Part shown: positions 54,285 through 64,000 of the stretch, piece by piece
Position numbering within the stretch: position 1 is the stretch's first letter
Layout of the letters: the number at the start of each line of letters is the position of its first letter
Origin: Hyalangium gracile
Lineage (GTDB): Bacteria; Myxococcota; Myxococcia; Myxococcales; Myxococcaceae
Reading direction: 5' to 3'
Length of the DNA stretch: 64,000 nucleotides
Assembly: GCF_020103725.1 (NCBI RefSeq)
Contig: NZ_JAHXBG010000008.1
Location: 62,001 to 126,000, forward strand
Notes under the pieces: model-generated
Databases searched by the model: none
Seen by the model: only the letters and a program-made list of their open reading frames with translations
What the model was told of the DNA's origin: nothing
Program-made: the position numbers and the translations under genes

Positions 54285-57143
54285 ATGCTCGGGAAGAGCG
54301 ATGTGACGAGGGGCAAGTGGATGATTGCGGCCGCGTTTGCGGTCGCAATCTTGGGCGCCAGGGCCGAAGGCGCCGAACTCAACACGCTGAAGGACCTGAA
54401 GGTCATCCCGACAGGTTCTGGCGCTCAAGTGGTCGTCGCGGGGACCCGCCCGCCGACCTTCACCGTGTTCCGGCTCAGTGGGCCGGAGCGGCTGGTGGTC
54501 GACCTCTCGTCGACGGACGCCACGGGAATCAAGGGGCACCACGATGGAGCCGGCCCTGTGTCGGGCATCGTGGCCTCCCAGTTCTCGGACGAGCGCGCGA
54601 GCGTGGGCCGGGTGCTGGTGGCGCTCGACAAGGCCTCCCAGTACGACGTGCGCGCCGACGGCAACCGGGTGATCATCTCGGTGGACGGCGCCACGGTGGA
54701 GGCCATCACCGCCAAGGCGGACAAGCTCGAGGCCAGCCCGCAGGCGCCTCAGGCCCAGCCCGCCCCGGCCATCGCCCAGGCGCCGGCCGAGAAGGCTCCG
54801 GCTCCGCTGGCCGAGAAGGCTCCGGAGAAGGCGCCGGTGGCCGAGAAGGCTCCGGCCGTCGCTCAGGCGCCCGCGCCCGCGCCCGCCACGCCGGCTCCGG
54901 TGGTGGCGCAGGCCTCCGCGCCCCAGGCCGCCCCGGTGGTGGTGGAGGCCGGTGAGCCGCAGTCGGCTCCCGCGGCCGCGCTGCCCGAGAACGTGGTGGC
55001 GGCCGAGGCCGACGAGCGCGAGGTGGCGCACCCGGCCAGGCGCATCACGGGCATCACCTTCGCTCGCGACACGCTGGCCGTCCGCACCGACGGCGAGGTC
55101 GCCCGCTACGAGGTGCTCGAGCTGGCGGATCCGCCGCGCCTGGCGGTGGACGTCTACGGCGTGGATCTGTCCGCCAAGACGCCGCGCGTCCACGGCAAGA
55201 CGCTGAAGGGCCTGCGCGTCGGCGCCCACGCGGAGAAGGTCCGCCTGGTGCTGGACGTGCCGGGCGGCATGCCCACCTACCGCGTGGATCGCGCCAGGCG
55301 CGGCCTGGAGATCCTCCTGGGCGCCGCGGTGGCCCGCAAGGCTCCGCCCGCGTCCGCTCCCGCCGAGGAGCCTCGCGAGCTGGTGGCCGAGAGCGCTCCG
55401 CTGCGCCCGGCGACCGCCTCCGCCGAGCCCGCGTCGTCCGCGGTGGTGGACGTCAAGGAGCTCACCTTCGACGAGAGCGACGGCGGCGGCCGCGTGCAGC
55501 TCAAGATGTCCGGCCCGGCCACATGGAAGGTGGACCGTCCGGATCCCCGCAGCGCGGTGCTGACGCTGGACAATGCCCGCCTGCCGCGCAAGCTGGAGCG
55601 CAGCCTGGACACCAGCGCGCTGAGCACCCCGGTGAAGATGATCAGCGCCTTCACGGTGCCCGGCGAGGGCAACCGCGTGCGCGTGGTGGTGGCGGCTGAC
55701 GGCGCCATCGAGGAGTCGGTCATCCAGAGCGGCGGAGCGCTGAGCTGGAACCTGTCGGTGCAGGGCGTGAAGACGGAGCAGGTGGCCGTCACGCAGCGCA
55801 CCGCCGGCTTCACCGCCGAGGCGCCGGCCTACGCCGCCGAGGGCGCGCCCCAGCAGGCCCGCTACCGCGGCAAGCGCGTGTCCTTCGAGTTCAAGGACAT
55901 CGACATCCAGAACCTGCTGCGCGTCATCGCGGAGATCTCGAAGAAGAACATCGTGGTCGCCGACGACGTGAGCGGCAAGGTGACGATCCGCCTGCGCAAC
56001 GTGCCCTGGGACCAGGCGCTGGACCTCATCCTGCGCACCAAGAACCTGGGCAAGGAGGAGGTGGGCAACATCATCCGCATCGCCCCGCTGAAGACCCTGG
56101 AGGAGGAGGCGCGCCTGCGCCACGAGCGCAAGAAGTCCCTGCAGCAGCAGGAGGACCTGCTCGTCAACCTCATCCCGGTCAACTACGCGGTGGCCAACGA
56201 GATGTCCCAGCGCGTGAAGGACATCCTGTCCGAGCGTGGTTCGGTGTCGGTGGACACGCGCACCAACGTCCTCATCGTGAAGGACGTGCGCGCCAACATC
56301 GAGAAGGTGCGCGCCCTGGTGCGCAACCTGGACACCCAGACGCCGCAGGTGCTCATCGAGAGCCGCATCGTCGAGGCGACGACTTCCTTCACCCGCCAGA
56401 TCGGTGTGCAGTGGGGCGGTCGTGGCCAGGCCAACGCGGCCACCGGCAACACCACGGGCCTCATCTTCCCGAACTCGGTGAACGTGTTCGGTTCCGCGCC
56501 GGGCCAGGAGCCCCAGGGCTTCGACGTCGACCCGAACTTCGCCGTCAACCTGCCGGCGGCGACCAACCTCGGTATCGGTGGCGCGCTCGGCATGACGTTC
56601 GGCTCGGCCGGCGGCGCGCTGCAGCTCAACCTGCGTCTGTCCGCCGCGGAGAACGAGGGCTACGTGAAGACGATCTCCGCGCCCAAGGTGACCACGCTGG
56701 ACAACAACACGGCGCGCATCAGCCAGGGCGTGTCCATCCCGTTCAGCCAGACGTCGGCCCAGGGTACCAACACCATCTTCGTCGAGGCGCGTCTGTCGCT
56801 CGAGGTGACGCCGCACATCACCCAGGACGGCAGCATCCTCATGAACATCACCGCCCAGAACAACCAGCCGGACCCGGCGAACACGGGCGCCAACGGTCAG
56901 CCCGCCATCCAGCGCAAGGAGGCCCAGACGCAGGTGCTCGTCAAGGACGGCGACACCACGGTCATCGGCGGCATCTACGTGCGCCGTGGCAGCACCGCGA
57001 CCGCGGCCATCCCGTTCCTGTCGAAGATTCCGGTGCTGGGCTACTTCTTCCGTCAGGAAACGGAGCGTGACGATCGGCAGGAGTTGCTGATCTTCATCAC
57101 TCCTCGCATCCTCAACCGGCAGACCATCGCGCAGTCCCTGTGA
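54285..57143 (+). CDS. pilQ: type IV pilus secretin PilQ
   Basis: 952 residues from ATG 54285 with GAGGGG ahead. A signal peptide is followed by AMIN domains (VVVAGTRPPTFTVFRL, FARDTLAVRTDGEVARYEV, VKELTFDESDGGGRVQLK). An Ala/Pro/Glu linker with AEKAP repeats (about 150-225) separates the first two. N0/N1 secretin domains (VSFEFKDIDIQNLLRVIAEIS; LLVNLIPVNYA) and the C-terminal gate domain (VLIESRIVEATTSFTRQIGVQW, ITPRIL) follow. PilQ forms the outer-membrane pore for the pilus and in M. xanthus needs the Tgl lipoprotein for assembly. Tgl is not in this window. Confidence 0.97.
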   Translation: MLGKSDVTRGKWMIAAAFAVAILGARAEGAELNTLKDLKVIPTGSGAQVVVAGTRPPTFTVFRLSGPERLVVDLSSTDATGIKGHHDGAGPVSGIVASQFSDERASVGRVLVALDKASQYDVRADGNRVIISVDGATVEAITAKADKLEASPQAPQAQPAPAIAQAPAEKAPAPLAEKAPEKAPVAEKAPAVAQAPAPAPATPAPVVAQASAPQAAPVVVEAGEPQSAPAAALPENVVAAEADEREVAHPARRITGITFARDTLAVRTDGEVARYEVLELADPPRLAVDVYGVDLSAKTPRVHGKTLKGLRVGAHAEKVRLVLDVPGGMPTYRVDRARRGLEILLGAAVARKAPPASAPAEEPRELVAESAPLRPATASAEPASSAVVDVKELTFDESDGGGRVQLKMSGPATWKVDRPDPRSAVLTLDNARLPRKLERSLDTSALSTPVKMISAFTVPGEGNRVRVVVAADGAIEESVIQSGGALSWNLSVQGVKTEQVAVTQRTAGFTAEAPAYAAEGAPQQARYRGKRVSFEFKDIDIQNLLRVIAEISKKNIVVADDVSGKVTIRLRNVPWDQALDLILRTKNLGKEEVGNIIRIAPLKTLEEEARLRHERKKSLQQQEDLLVNLIPVNYAVANEMSQRVKDILSERGSVSVDTRTNVLIVKDVRANIEKVRALVRNLDTQTPQVLIESRIVEATTSFTRQIGVQWGGRGQANAATGNTTGLIFPNSVNVFGSAPGQEPQGFDVDPNFAVNLPAATNLGIGGALGMTFGSAGGALQLNLRLSAAENEGYVKTISAPKVTTLDNNTARISQGVSIPFSQTSAQGTNTIFVEARLSLEVTPHITQDGSILMNITAQNNQPDPANTGANGQPAIQRKEAQTQVLVKDGDTTVIGGIYVRRGSTATAAIPFLSKIPVLGYFFRQETERDDRQELLIFITPRILNRQTIAQSL

Positions 57144-57175
57144 GCCGGGGCCCGCACACAATGGAGTCGATTCCT

Positions 57176-57796
57176 ATGAAGCGCCTGTTGGTCATCGCGA
57201 TCCTCTCGGCCGCCGCGACGGCCTGTGTCGAAGGCAACAACCCGGTCCAGCTCATCGGGGCCAGGCCGCTCAGCGCCACCGAGTGCGGCACGCGGGCGGG
57301 CGACATCGACCAGTACCGCGGCTCGTTGGACTTCGCCCTCAGCAAGCACTACTACATGACCTTTGGTCTGTACTCTCCGCTGAACCAGGAGCAGTCCACG
57401 GTCGGTACGGGCTTCATCGGTGAGGAGATCGTCTACAACTACGAGTCGCTGGGCGTGAAGGGCAGCTTCAAGGAAGAGACGCTGCCCATCTACTTCGTGG
57501 TGGGCGCGGGCGCGGACCCGGATGAGTCCTTCATCGCCGTGGATCTGATCGGCGCGGATGCGCGCACCAAGCTGGAGTCGCTGGTGCCCGCCGAGCCGGA
57601 CGTCATGACGCTGCTGGCGACCATCAAGATCAAGGGCAAGCTGGCCTCCGGCCGGGGCGTGGAGACCAACGAGGTGACCTACCCCATCGAGCTCACTCGG
57701 GGGGTGGGGTGCCTGGAGAACCAGACCGCCAGGCCGACGGCGGACTTCCCGTGCGCCAACCCCGGTCAGGACGGCGCCCCGTACGTGTGCCAGTAG
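57176..57796 (+). CDS. lipoprotein following pilQ
   Basis: 206 residues from ATG 57176, 32 bases after pilQ. Signal peptide LLVIAILSAAATAC has a lipobox ATAC; the residue after Cys is Val. The mature domain is beta-rich (LDFALSKHYYMTFGLYSP, GFIGEEIVYNYESLGVKGSF, LPIYFVVGAGADPDESFIAVDLI) and has Cys pairs near both ends (TECGT; VGCLE, FPCAN, YVCQ). A gene of this kind occupies the same place after pilQ in M. xanthus as I recall it. A role in PilQ function is plausible from position only. Confidence 0.7.
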   Translation: MKRLLVIAILSAAATACVEGNNPVQLIGARPLSATECGTRAGDIDQYRGSLDFALSKHYYMTFGLYSPLNQEQSTVGTGFIGEEIVYNYESLGVKGSFKEETLPIYFVVGAGADPDESFIAVDLIGADARTKLESLVPAEPDVMTLLATIKIKGKLASGRGVETNEVTYPIELTRGVGCLENQTARPTADFPCANPGQDGAPYVCQ

Positions 57797-57836
57797 GCTT
57801 GACGGGCTCCTCTTCTTTGCCTAAGCGCACCCCGCC

Positions 57837-58199
57837 ATGTCCTTCCGCGCACACCTAGAGTCGGTGGTCAATCAGGTCGACGGTGCCCTTGCGTGCAGTG
57901 TGATGGGCTTCGACGGCATCTCCGTGGAGACGTACCAGAAGGACGAGGCGGGGGAGCTGGAGCTCAACGGCGCCTGGGTCGAGTATGCCAACCTGCTCAC
58001 CCAGCTGAAGAACGCCGCGGACGTGCTCAAGACGGGCGCCGTCACCGAGCTGAGTGTCAACAGCGAGAAAGTGTTGACCATCATCCGCATGGTGTCGCCC
58101 GAGTACTTCCTGGTGCTGGCGCTCAAGGCGGAGGGCAACTACGGCAAGGGCCGCTACGTGCTGCGGGTCACCGCGCCGAAGGTCCGCGCCGAGCTGTAA
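57837..58199 (+). CDS. roadblock/LC7 domain protein
   Basis: 120 residues from ATG 57837. The entire protein is one roadblock domain: VNQVDGALACSVMGFDGISVE, a central helix (WVEYANLLTQLKNAADVL), TELSVNSEKVLTIIRMVSPEYFLVLAL and GRYVLRVTAPKV. Roadblock proteins include MglB, the GTPase-activating partner of MglA, and other regulators of small Ras-like GTPases. It lies between pilQ and sgmX, whose product binds MglA-GTP in M. xanthus, so a polarity or motility role is possible. No GTPase gene is adjacent. Confidence 0.82.
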   Translation: MSFRAHLESVVNQVDGALACSVMGFDGISVETYQKDEAGELELNGAWVEYANLLTQLKNAADVLKTGAVTELSVNSEKVLTIIRMVSPEYFLVLALKAEGNYGKGRYVLRVTAPKVRAEL

Positions 58200-58235
58200 G
58201 GCGGGCAGGCGCTCGACGCGCCGCCCCACCGCTTT

Positions 58236-58251
58236 CCCCTTTCCAAAGGGG
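58236..58251. promoter_or_regulatory. short palindrome ahead of efp
   Basis: CCCCTTT (58236-58242), two bases, AAAGGGG (58245-58251) is a perfect inverted repeat in the roadblock-efp gap, 12 bases before a -10-like TAGACA (58264-58269). It could be an operator or the end of the roadblock transcript, although no T-tract follows. Confidence 0.3.
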
Positions 58252-58306
58252 AGTTCCATCGGCTAGACACCCCGGACTTTTTCAGCAGTCCGAAGGAGCT
58301 GTTCCC

Positions 58307-58885
58307 ATGGCCGGTGTCATTGATACCTCCGAGTTCCGCAAGGGCCTCAAGATCGAGATCGACGGCGAGCCGTTCGAGATCGTCGACTTCCAGCACGTCA
58401 AGCCGGGCAAGGGCGCCGCCATCGTGCGCACCTCCATCCGCAGCCTCATCTCGGGCCGCCTGCTGACACCGACGATGAAGTCGGGCGACAAGGTGGGCCG
58501 GCCGGACATCGAGGAGAAGGAGATGCAGTACCTCTATGTCCAGGGAGAGGACTTCTACTTCATGGACACCCGCAACTACGAGCAGACCTTCCTCAGTGAG
58601 AAGGAGCTCGGGGATGCGAAGAACTACCTGAAGGAGAACATCAACGTCTCGGTGCTCTTCTACAACGGGAAGGCCATCGGCGTGACGCTGCCCAACTCGG
58701 TGGACCTGAAGGTCACCAAGTGCGATCCGGGCGTGCGCGGCGACACGGTGTCCGGCGCGCTGAAGCCGGCCACGCTCGAGACGGGCTACACGGTCAACGT
58801 CCCGCTCTTCATCAACGAGGGGGACATCCTGAAGATCGACACGCGCGACGGGAAGTACCTCACGCGCGTGGCCACCGGGGGATAG
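58307..58885 (+). CDS. efp: elongation factor P
   Basis: 192 residues from ATG 58307 with AAGGAG nine bases ahead. Three beta-barrel domains: [20 protein letters not shown], the loop [31 protein letters not shown], and the C-terminal [19 protein letters not shown]. The tip Lys of PGKG indicates the Lys-modified class (beta-lysylation by EpmA in enterobacteria); modification genes are not here. EF-P relieves ribosome stalling at polyproline, which fits the many Pro-rich proteins in this window. Confidence 0.96.
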   Translation: MAGVIDTSEFRKGLKIEIDGEPFEIVDFQHVKPGKGAAIVRTSIRSLISGRLLTPTMKSGDKVGRPDIEEKEMQYLYVQGEDFYFMDTRNYEQTFLSEKELGDAKNYLKENINVSVLFYNGKAIGVTLPNSVDLKVTKCDPGVRGDTVSGALKPATLETGYTVNVPLFINEGDILKIDTRDGKYLTRVATGG

Positions 58886-58917
58886 TCCGGGCAGCTGCCC
58901 GGGTCGGGAGGGGACGC

Positions 58918-59514
<597 letters not shown>

Positions 59515-59565
59515 TCCGTCAGGCCGGCCACGCGCCGGCCGCGGGGCCCACGAGGAGGGCAGGGC

Positions 59566-60951
<1,386 letters not shown>

Positions 60952-61017
60952 GCCCGCCTGCCCGGCGTCCGCTCGCGCAACCCCCTGATCCGCCTTGGGG
61001 CCGGGGGTGGCGATTTC

Positions 61018-61047
61018 TTGACCCGCGAGAGCGGATTCCGTTAGCCT
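61018..61047 (+). promoter_or_regulatory. sigma-70-like promoter candidate for sgmX
   Basis: TTGACC (61018-61023), 18 bases and TAGCCT (61042-61047) resemble the barrel-gene promoter (TTGACG, 18, TAGCGT). The leader contains an AACCCC/GGGGTT hairpin (61084-61089 with 61100-61105) before the ATG. Confidence 0.42.
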
Positions 61048-61128
61048 CCAGTTTCCCTCGCTGGATCCCTGAAGGACGCAGGAAACCCCGAAGTTCCAAG
61101 GGGTTAGCCCAGTCGGAAGCCCTGCTCG

Positions 61129-64000
61129 ATGGACAAGAACAAGATCATCGAAGCCGCCGCGAAGCTCGTCGCGAAGGGCGCCTACGACAAGGCCATCAAG
61201 GAGTACCAGAAGGTCCTCGAGGTGGACGCGAAGGATGTGCGCGTCCTGCAGAAGATGGGGGAGCTGTACCAGAAGAAGAACGACAACCCCCAGGCGGCGC
61301 ACTACTTCACCAAGGTTGCCGAGAGCTACTCCTCGGACGGCTTCTTCCTGAAGGCCGTCGCGCTCTACAAGCAGGTCCTCAAGCTCAACCCGAACCTGCT
61401 GGACGTGAACCTGAAGCTGGCGGAGCTCCACCAGCAGCTCGGGCTGATGTCCGAGGCGATGGCGTACTTCCAGATCGTCGCCAACCACTACGACAAGCAG
61501 GGCGACACCAAGCAGCTGCTCGACACGCTCAAGCGGATGGTCGACCTCGACCCCGAGAACGTGGCGTCGAAGATCAAGCTGGGCGAGCTGTACGCCAAGG
61601 AGAACATGCAGAAGGAGGCGGTGGCCGAGTTCAAGCGCGCCGCCGAGTACCTCAAGCGCAACGCCCGCACGGATGACTACGTGCGCGTGGCCGAGCGCCT
61701 CGCCGCGCTGGAGCCGGAGAACATCGCGCTCTCCAAGGAGCTGGCGAGCACCTACCTGAGCAAGGGCGACCAGAAGCGCGCCCTGGCCCGGCTCCAGGTG
61801 GCCTTCAAGGCGGATGGCCGCGACGTCGAGACGCTGAACATGCTGGCCCAGGCGTTCCAGGGGCTGGGCCAGACGTCCAAGACGGTCTCCGTCTACAAGG
61901 AGCTGGCCAAGGTCTACCAGGACTCCGGCCGGACCCAGGATGCCAACGGCGTCTGGGACAGGATCGCCGAGATCGATCCGCAGGACGCGGACCTGCTCGC
62001 GCGCAGTGCTCCGGCCGCCGCGCCCGCGCGCGGTCCCGCTCCGGCCCGGGCGCCTGCTCGCGCCCCTGAGCCAGCGCCCGCTCCCGCGCGTGCCCCGGCC
62101 CCCGCGCCCGCGCCTGCTCCCGCCGCCGCTGCGCCCGCGCGTGCTCCTGCCCCTGCCGCGCGTGCGCCCGAGCCTGTCCGCGCGCCCGAGCCTGCTCGCC
62201 CGGCCGCGGTGGCGGCTCCCACGCGCCCGGCCATCGCCGCGCCGGTGACGGCCACGCCCGCGCCGGTGGGCCCGCTCACGCGCGAGCAGCTGGCCAAGCT
62301 GCTCACGGAGACCGACGTCTACGTCAAGTACGGCCTCCACGACAAAGCGCTCGAGCACCTGCGGAAGATCTTCGCCGTCGATCCCGAGAACCTCGACGCG
62401 CACGAGAAGGCCTACAACATCTACGTCGCCGCCGGGAACACGGTGCAGGCGTCCGAGCAGCTGCTCAACGTGCTGCGCCTGTGCACCCGCCGCGAGGAGG
62501 TGCGGCGCGCGCAGCCGTACCTGGCCACCATCCTCCAGCAGAACCCCGCCCACCCCGAGGTGCCCGCCTTCCTCGCCGTGCTGCGCTCGGATCAGGCCGA
62601 GGCGCCCGCGGCGCAGGTGGAGTCGCTCAGCGAGGACGAGATCCTCGTGGAGTCCAACGACGAGGAGATCGTCGTCGCCGAGGCCCCCGAGGATGCGCTC
62701 GCGCAGCCGCCCGGAGACGACCTGGCGCTGGCCACGCTCGGCGCGCCCGAGTCCGAGGAGATCGTCGAGGAGGGCTCCTCCGAGACGGTCATCAGCGACG
62801 AGGCGCTGGTGGGCGAGACGATCGTCTCCGGCGAGAGCGAGTTCTACGGCGCCGACGCCAACGCCGGGGCCGATGAGGCGCTGGTGGCCGACGAGACCAC
62901 GTCCACCAACCTGATGGACGAGCCGCTCGTCGCGGGCGCCGCGGACGACGAGATGTCCTTCGCCGACGTGGCGACGGCGACGTCCTCCGAGTACGTGGTG
63001 GACGAGCCTGGCGTCGCCGTGGAGGACGAGCCCATCGTCGACGATCCGGCGCTGATGGGCACGGCGCTCGGCGACGACGAGCCGCCTCCCACCCGTCCGT
63101 CCATGCCCTCCGCGGAGCTGCTCCAGAGCTCCACCAACACCGGCAGACGGCACGCGCTGGGGGACGAGCAGGAGGTCCCCACTCGCGTCACGCGCCGCGT
63201 GGAGCCCGTGGAGGACGACTTCACCGACTCCGAGGTCACCTCGTCCGGCGCCGTGGCGTTCGAGCCCGAGGAGGCCACCGTCGTCGGCGCGGTGCTGGGC
63301 GTGGAGGCCGAGCCCGAGGCCCCGGTGGACGAGTCCTTCGCGACGGACTACTCCGAGCCCGAGGCCGTCACCCATCCCACCGAGGCGGTGGCGTCCTCCG
63401 CGCCCGAGGAGGAGCCGGCGTCCGAGGAGTGCGACGAGGCGAGCTTCTTCCTCGATCAGGGGCTGACCGAGGAGGCGCGCGAGATCCTCGAGACCGTGAT
63501 GATCGCCTTCCCGGGCCACGCGCGCGCCAGCGAGCTGATGGCTCGGCTGGAGGCGCTCGAAGCCGGCGGCGGGGCCACGTCCACGACGGAGGAGACCGAG
63601 GCCGAGCCGGCGTCGGTGCCCTCCGTGGAGCCGATGGGAGAGGCGCCCGCGGAGAGCAGCGCGTTCGACCTGGCGGCGGAGCTGGCCGAGGACTTCGGCG
63701 GGCTGGCCGACGAGACGCCCGCGCCGACCTCGTCCGACGACGACTTCCAGTACTCGGTCGAGGAGGTGTTCGCCGAGTTCAAGAAGGGCCTGGAGAAGGT
63801 CGTCAAGCCCGAGGACGTGGACACGCACTACGATCTGGGCATCGCGTACAAGGAGATGGGCCTGTCCGACGACGCGCTGGGCGAGTTCGCCGTGGCGCGC
63901 AAGGGCTGTGCCGGCACCAAGCGCGAGCTGGACTGCATCACGATGATTGGCATGCTCCACGGCATGCGCGGCGAGCACGCGGAGGCCGTCAAGGTCTTCA
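61129..64000 (+). CDS. sgmX: TPR protein SgmX, 3' end outside window
   Basis: 957 codons from ATG 61129 are open to the right edge. Residues 1-290 are tandem TPRs (AKLVAKGAYDKAIKEYQKVL, AVALYKQVLKLNPNLLDVNL, EAVAEFKRAAEYLKRNA). Residues about 294-384 are Ala/Pro/Arg-rich. A further TPR pair (HDKALEHLRKIFAVDPENLD) precedes a long acidic segment (about 500-765, rich in DE, LVADE, IVDD), and more TPRs begin at about 770 (CDEASFFLDQGLTEEAREIL). Its position seven genes after pilQ matches M. xanthus sgmX (MXAN_5766) as I recall it. SgmX is recruited by MglA-GTP to the leading pole and stimulates pilus formation. Its long antisense ORF is a composition shadow. Confidence 0.82.
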   Translation, partial: MDKNKIIEAAAKLVAKGAYDKAIKEYQKVLEVDAKDVRVLQKMGELYQKKNDNPQAAHYFTKVAESYSSDGFFLKAVALYKQVLKLNPNLLDVNLKLAELHQQLGLMSEAMAYFQIVANHYDKQGDTKQLLDTLKRMVDLDPENVASKIKLGELYAKENMQKEAVAEFKRAAEYLKRNARTDDYVRVAERLAALEPENIALSKELASTYLSKGDQKRALARLQVAFKADGRDVETLNMLAQAFQGLGQTSKTVSVYKELAKVYQDSGRTQDANGVWDRIAEIDPQDADLLARSAPAAAPARGPAPARAPARAPEPAPAPARAPAPAPAPAPAAAAPARAPAPAARAPEPVRAPEPARPAAVAAPTRPAIAAPVTATPAPVGPLTREQLAKLLTETDVYVKYGLHDKALEHLRKIFAVDPENLDAHEKAYNIYVAAGNTVQASEQLLNVLRLCTRREEVRRAQPYLATILQQNPAHPEVPAFLAVLRSDQAEAPAAQVESLSEDEILVESNDEEIVVAEAPEDALAQPPGDDLALATLGAPESEEIVEEGSSETVISDEALVGETIVSGESEFYGADANAGADEALVADETTSTNLMDEPLVAGAADDEMSFADVATATSSEYVVDEPGVAVEDEPIVDDPALMGTALGDDEPPPTRPSMPSAELLQSSTNTGRRHALGDEQEVPTRVTRRVEPVEDDFTDSEVTSSGAVAFEPEEATVVGAVLGVEAEPEAPVDESFATDYSEPEAVTHPTEAVASSAPEEEPASEECDEASFFLDQGLTEEAREILETVMIAFPGHARASELMARLEALEAGGGATSTTEETEAEPASVPSVEPMGEAPAESSAFDLAAELAEDFGGLADETPAPTSSDDDFQYSVEEVFAEFKKGLEKVVKPEDVDTHYDLGIAYKEMGLSDDALGEFAVARKGCAGTKRELDCITMIGMLHGMRGEHAEAVKVF

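Noticed and set aside
60980-61012. ACCCCC/GGGGGT pairing after accC as a terminator
   Set aside because: The loop is long (about 17 bases) and no T-run follows.

Overview
This GC-rich, densely coding window comes from a myxobacterium (Myxococcota, suborder Cystobacterineae). The evidence is a complete type IV pilus (T4P) locus in the Myxococcus-type set (pilB-T-C-S-R, A-G-H-I, D, S2-R2, M-N-O-P-Q) followed by lipoprotein, roadblock protein, efp, accB, accC and a TPR gene that matches the M. xanthus motility gene sgmX. A bacteriophytochrome cassette and a pilA-G-H-I block inverted relative to the M. xanthus order as I recall it argue for a non-Myxococcus genus (Stigmatella/Cystobacter/Archangium/Hyalangium type). 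No tRNA, rRNA, CRISPR array or insertion sequence was seen.

Layout. 1-19.5 kb is mixed housekeeping: the tail of a DUF3426 membrane protein with a DPFAAPAGAPG-type repeat, a helical-repeat protein, a VOC protein, TatA, a glycerophosphodiester phosphodiesterase, a DUF3396 immunity-type gene remnant, two outer-membrane barrel proteins, a very large S41 (Ctp) protease, an EI24 membrane protein, gshA, and an operon alaS - lipoprotein - PilZ/Hsp70 fusion. 19.6-24.8 kb is a light-sensing cassette: bacteriophytochrome kinase, single-domain response regulator, then a REC-GAF-PAS-PAS kinase. 24.8-27.7 kb holds hsdS and hsdM with no hsdR, running tail-to-tail into the kinase. 27.7-34.6 kb, all minus strand, holds a DnaQ-exonuclease/DinG helicase, a cupredoxin lipoprotein, a Pro-rich protein with an Sm/Hfq-like tail, a small lipoprotein, a REC-GGDEF diguanylate cyclase and trmB. 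ribF (plus) follows.

35.6-57.1 kb is the T4P locus. A good sigma-70 promoter precedes pilB. pilB/pilT are the extension and retraction ATPases, pilC the platform, and pilS/pilR the sigma-54 regulatory pair. On the minus strand lie two tandem pilA genes, pilG, and the ABC transporter genes pilH and pilI. pilD, a second kinase/regulator pair, and pilM-N-O-P-Q (alignment complex and secretin) are on the plus strand. The promoter-proximal pilA has a sigma-54 -24/-12 element and is separated from the second pilA by a perfect hairpin terminator, suggesting unequal expression.

57.1-64 kb holds a lipoprotein, a roadblock/LC7 protein, efp, the biotin-carboxylase pair accB-accC, and the large TPR gene sgmX, which runs off the right edge. 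SgmX is the MglA-GTP effector that switches on T4P formation in M. xanthus, so structural, regulatory and polarity genes of S-motility lie together here.

All calls are made by eye from motifs and gene order; no database search was run.
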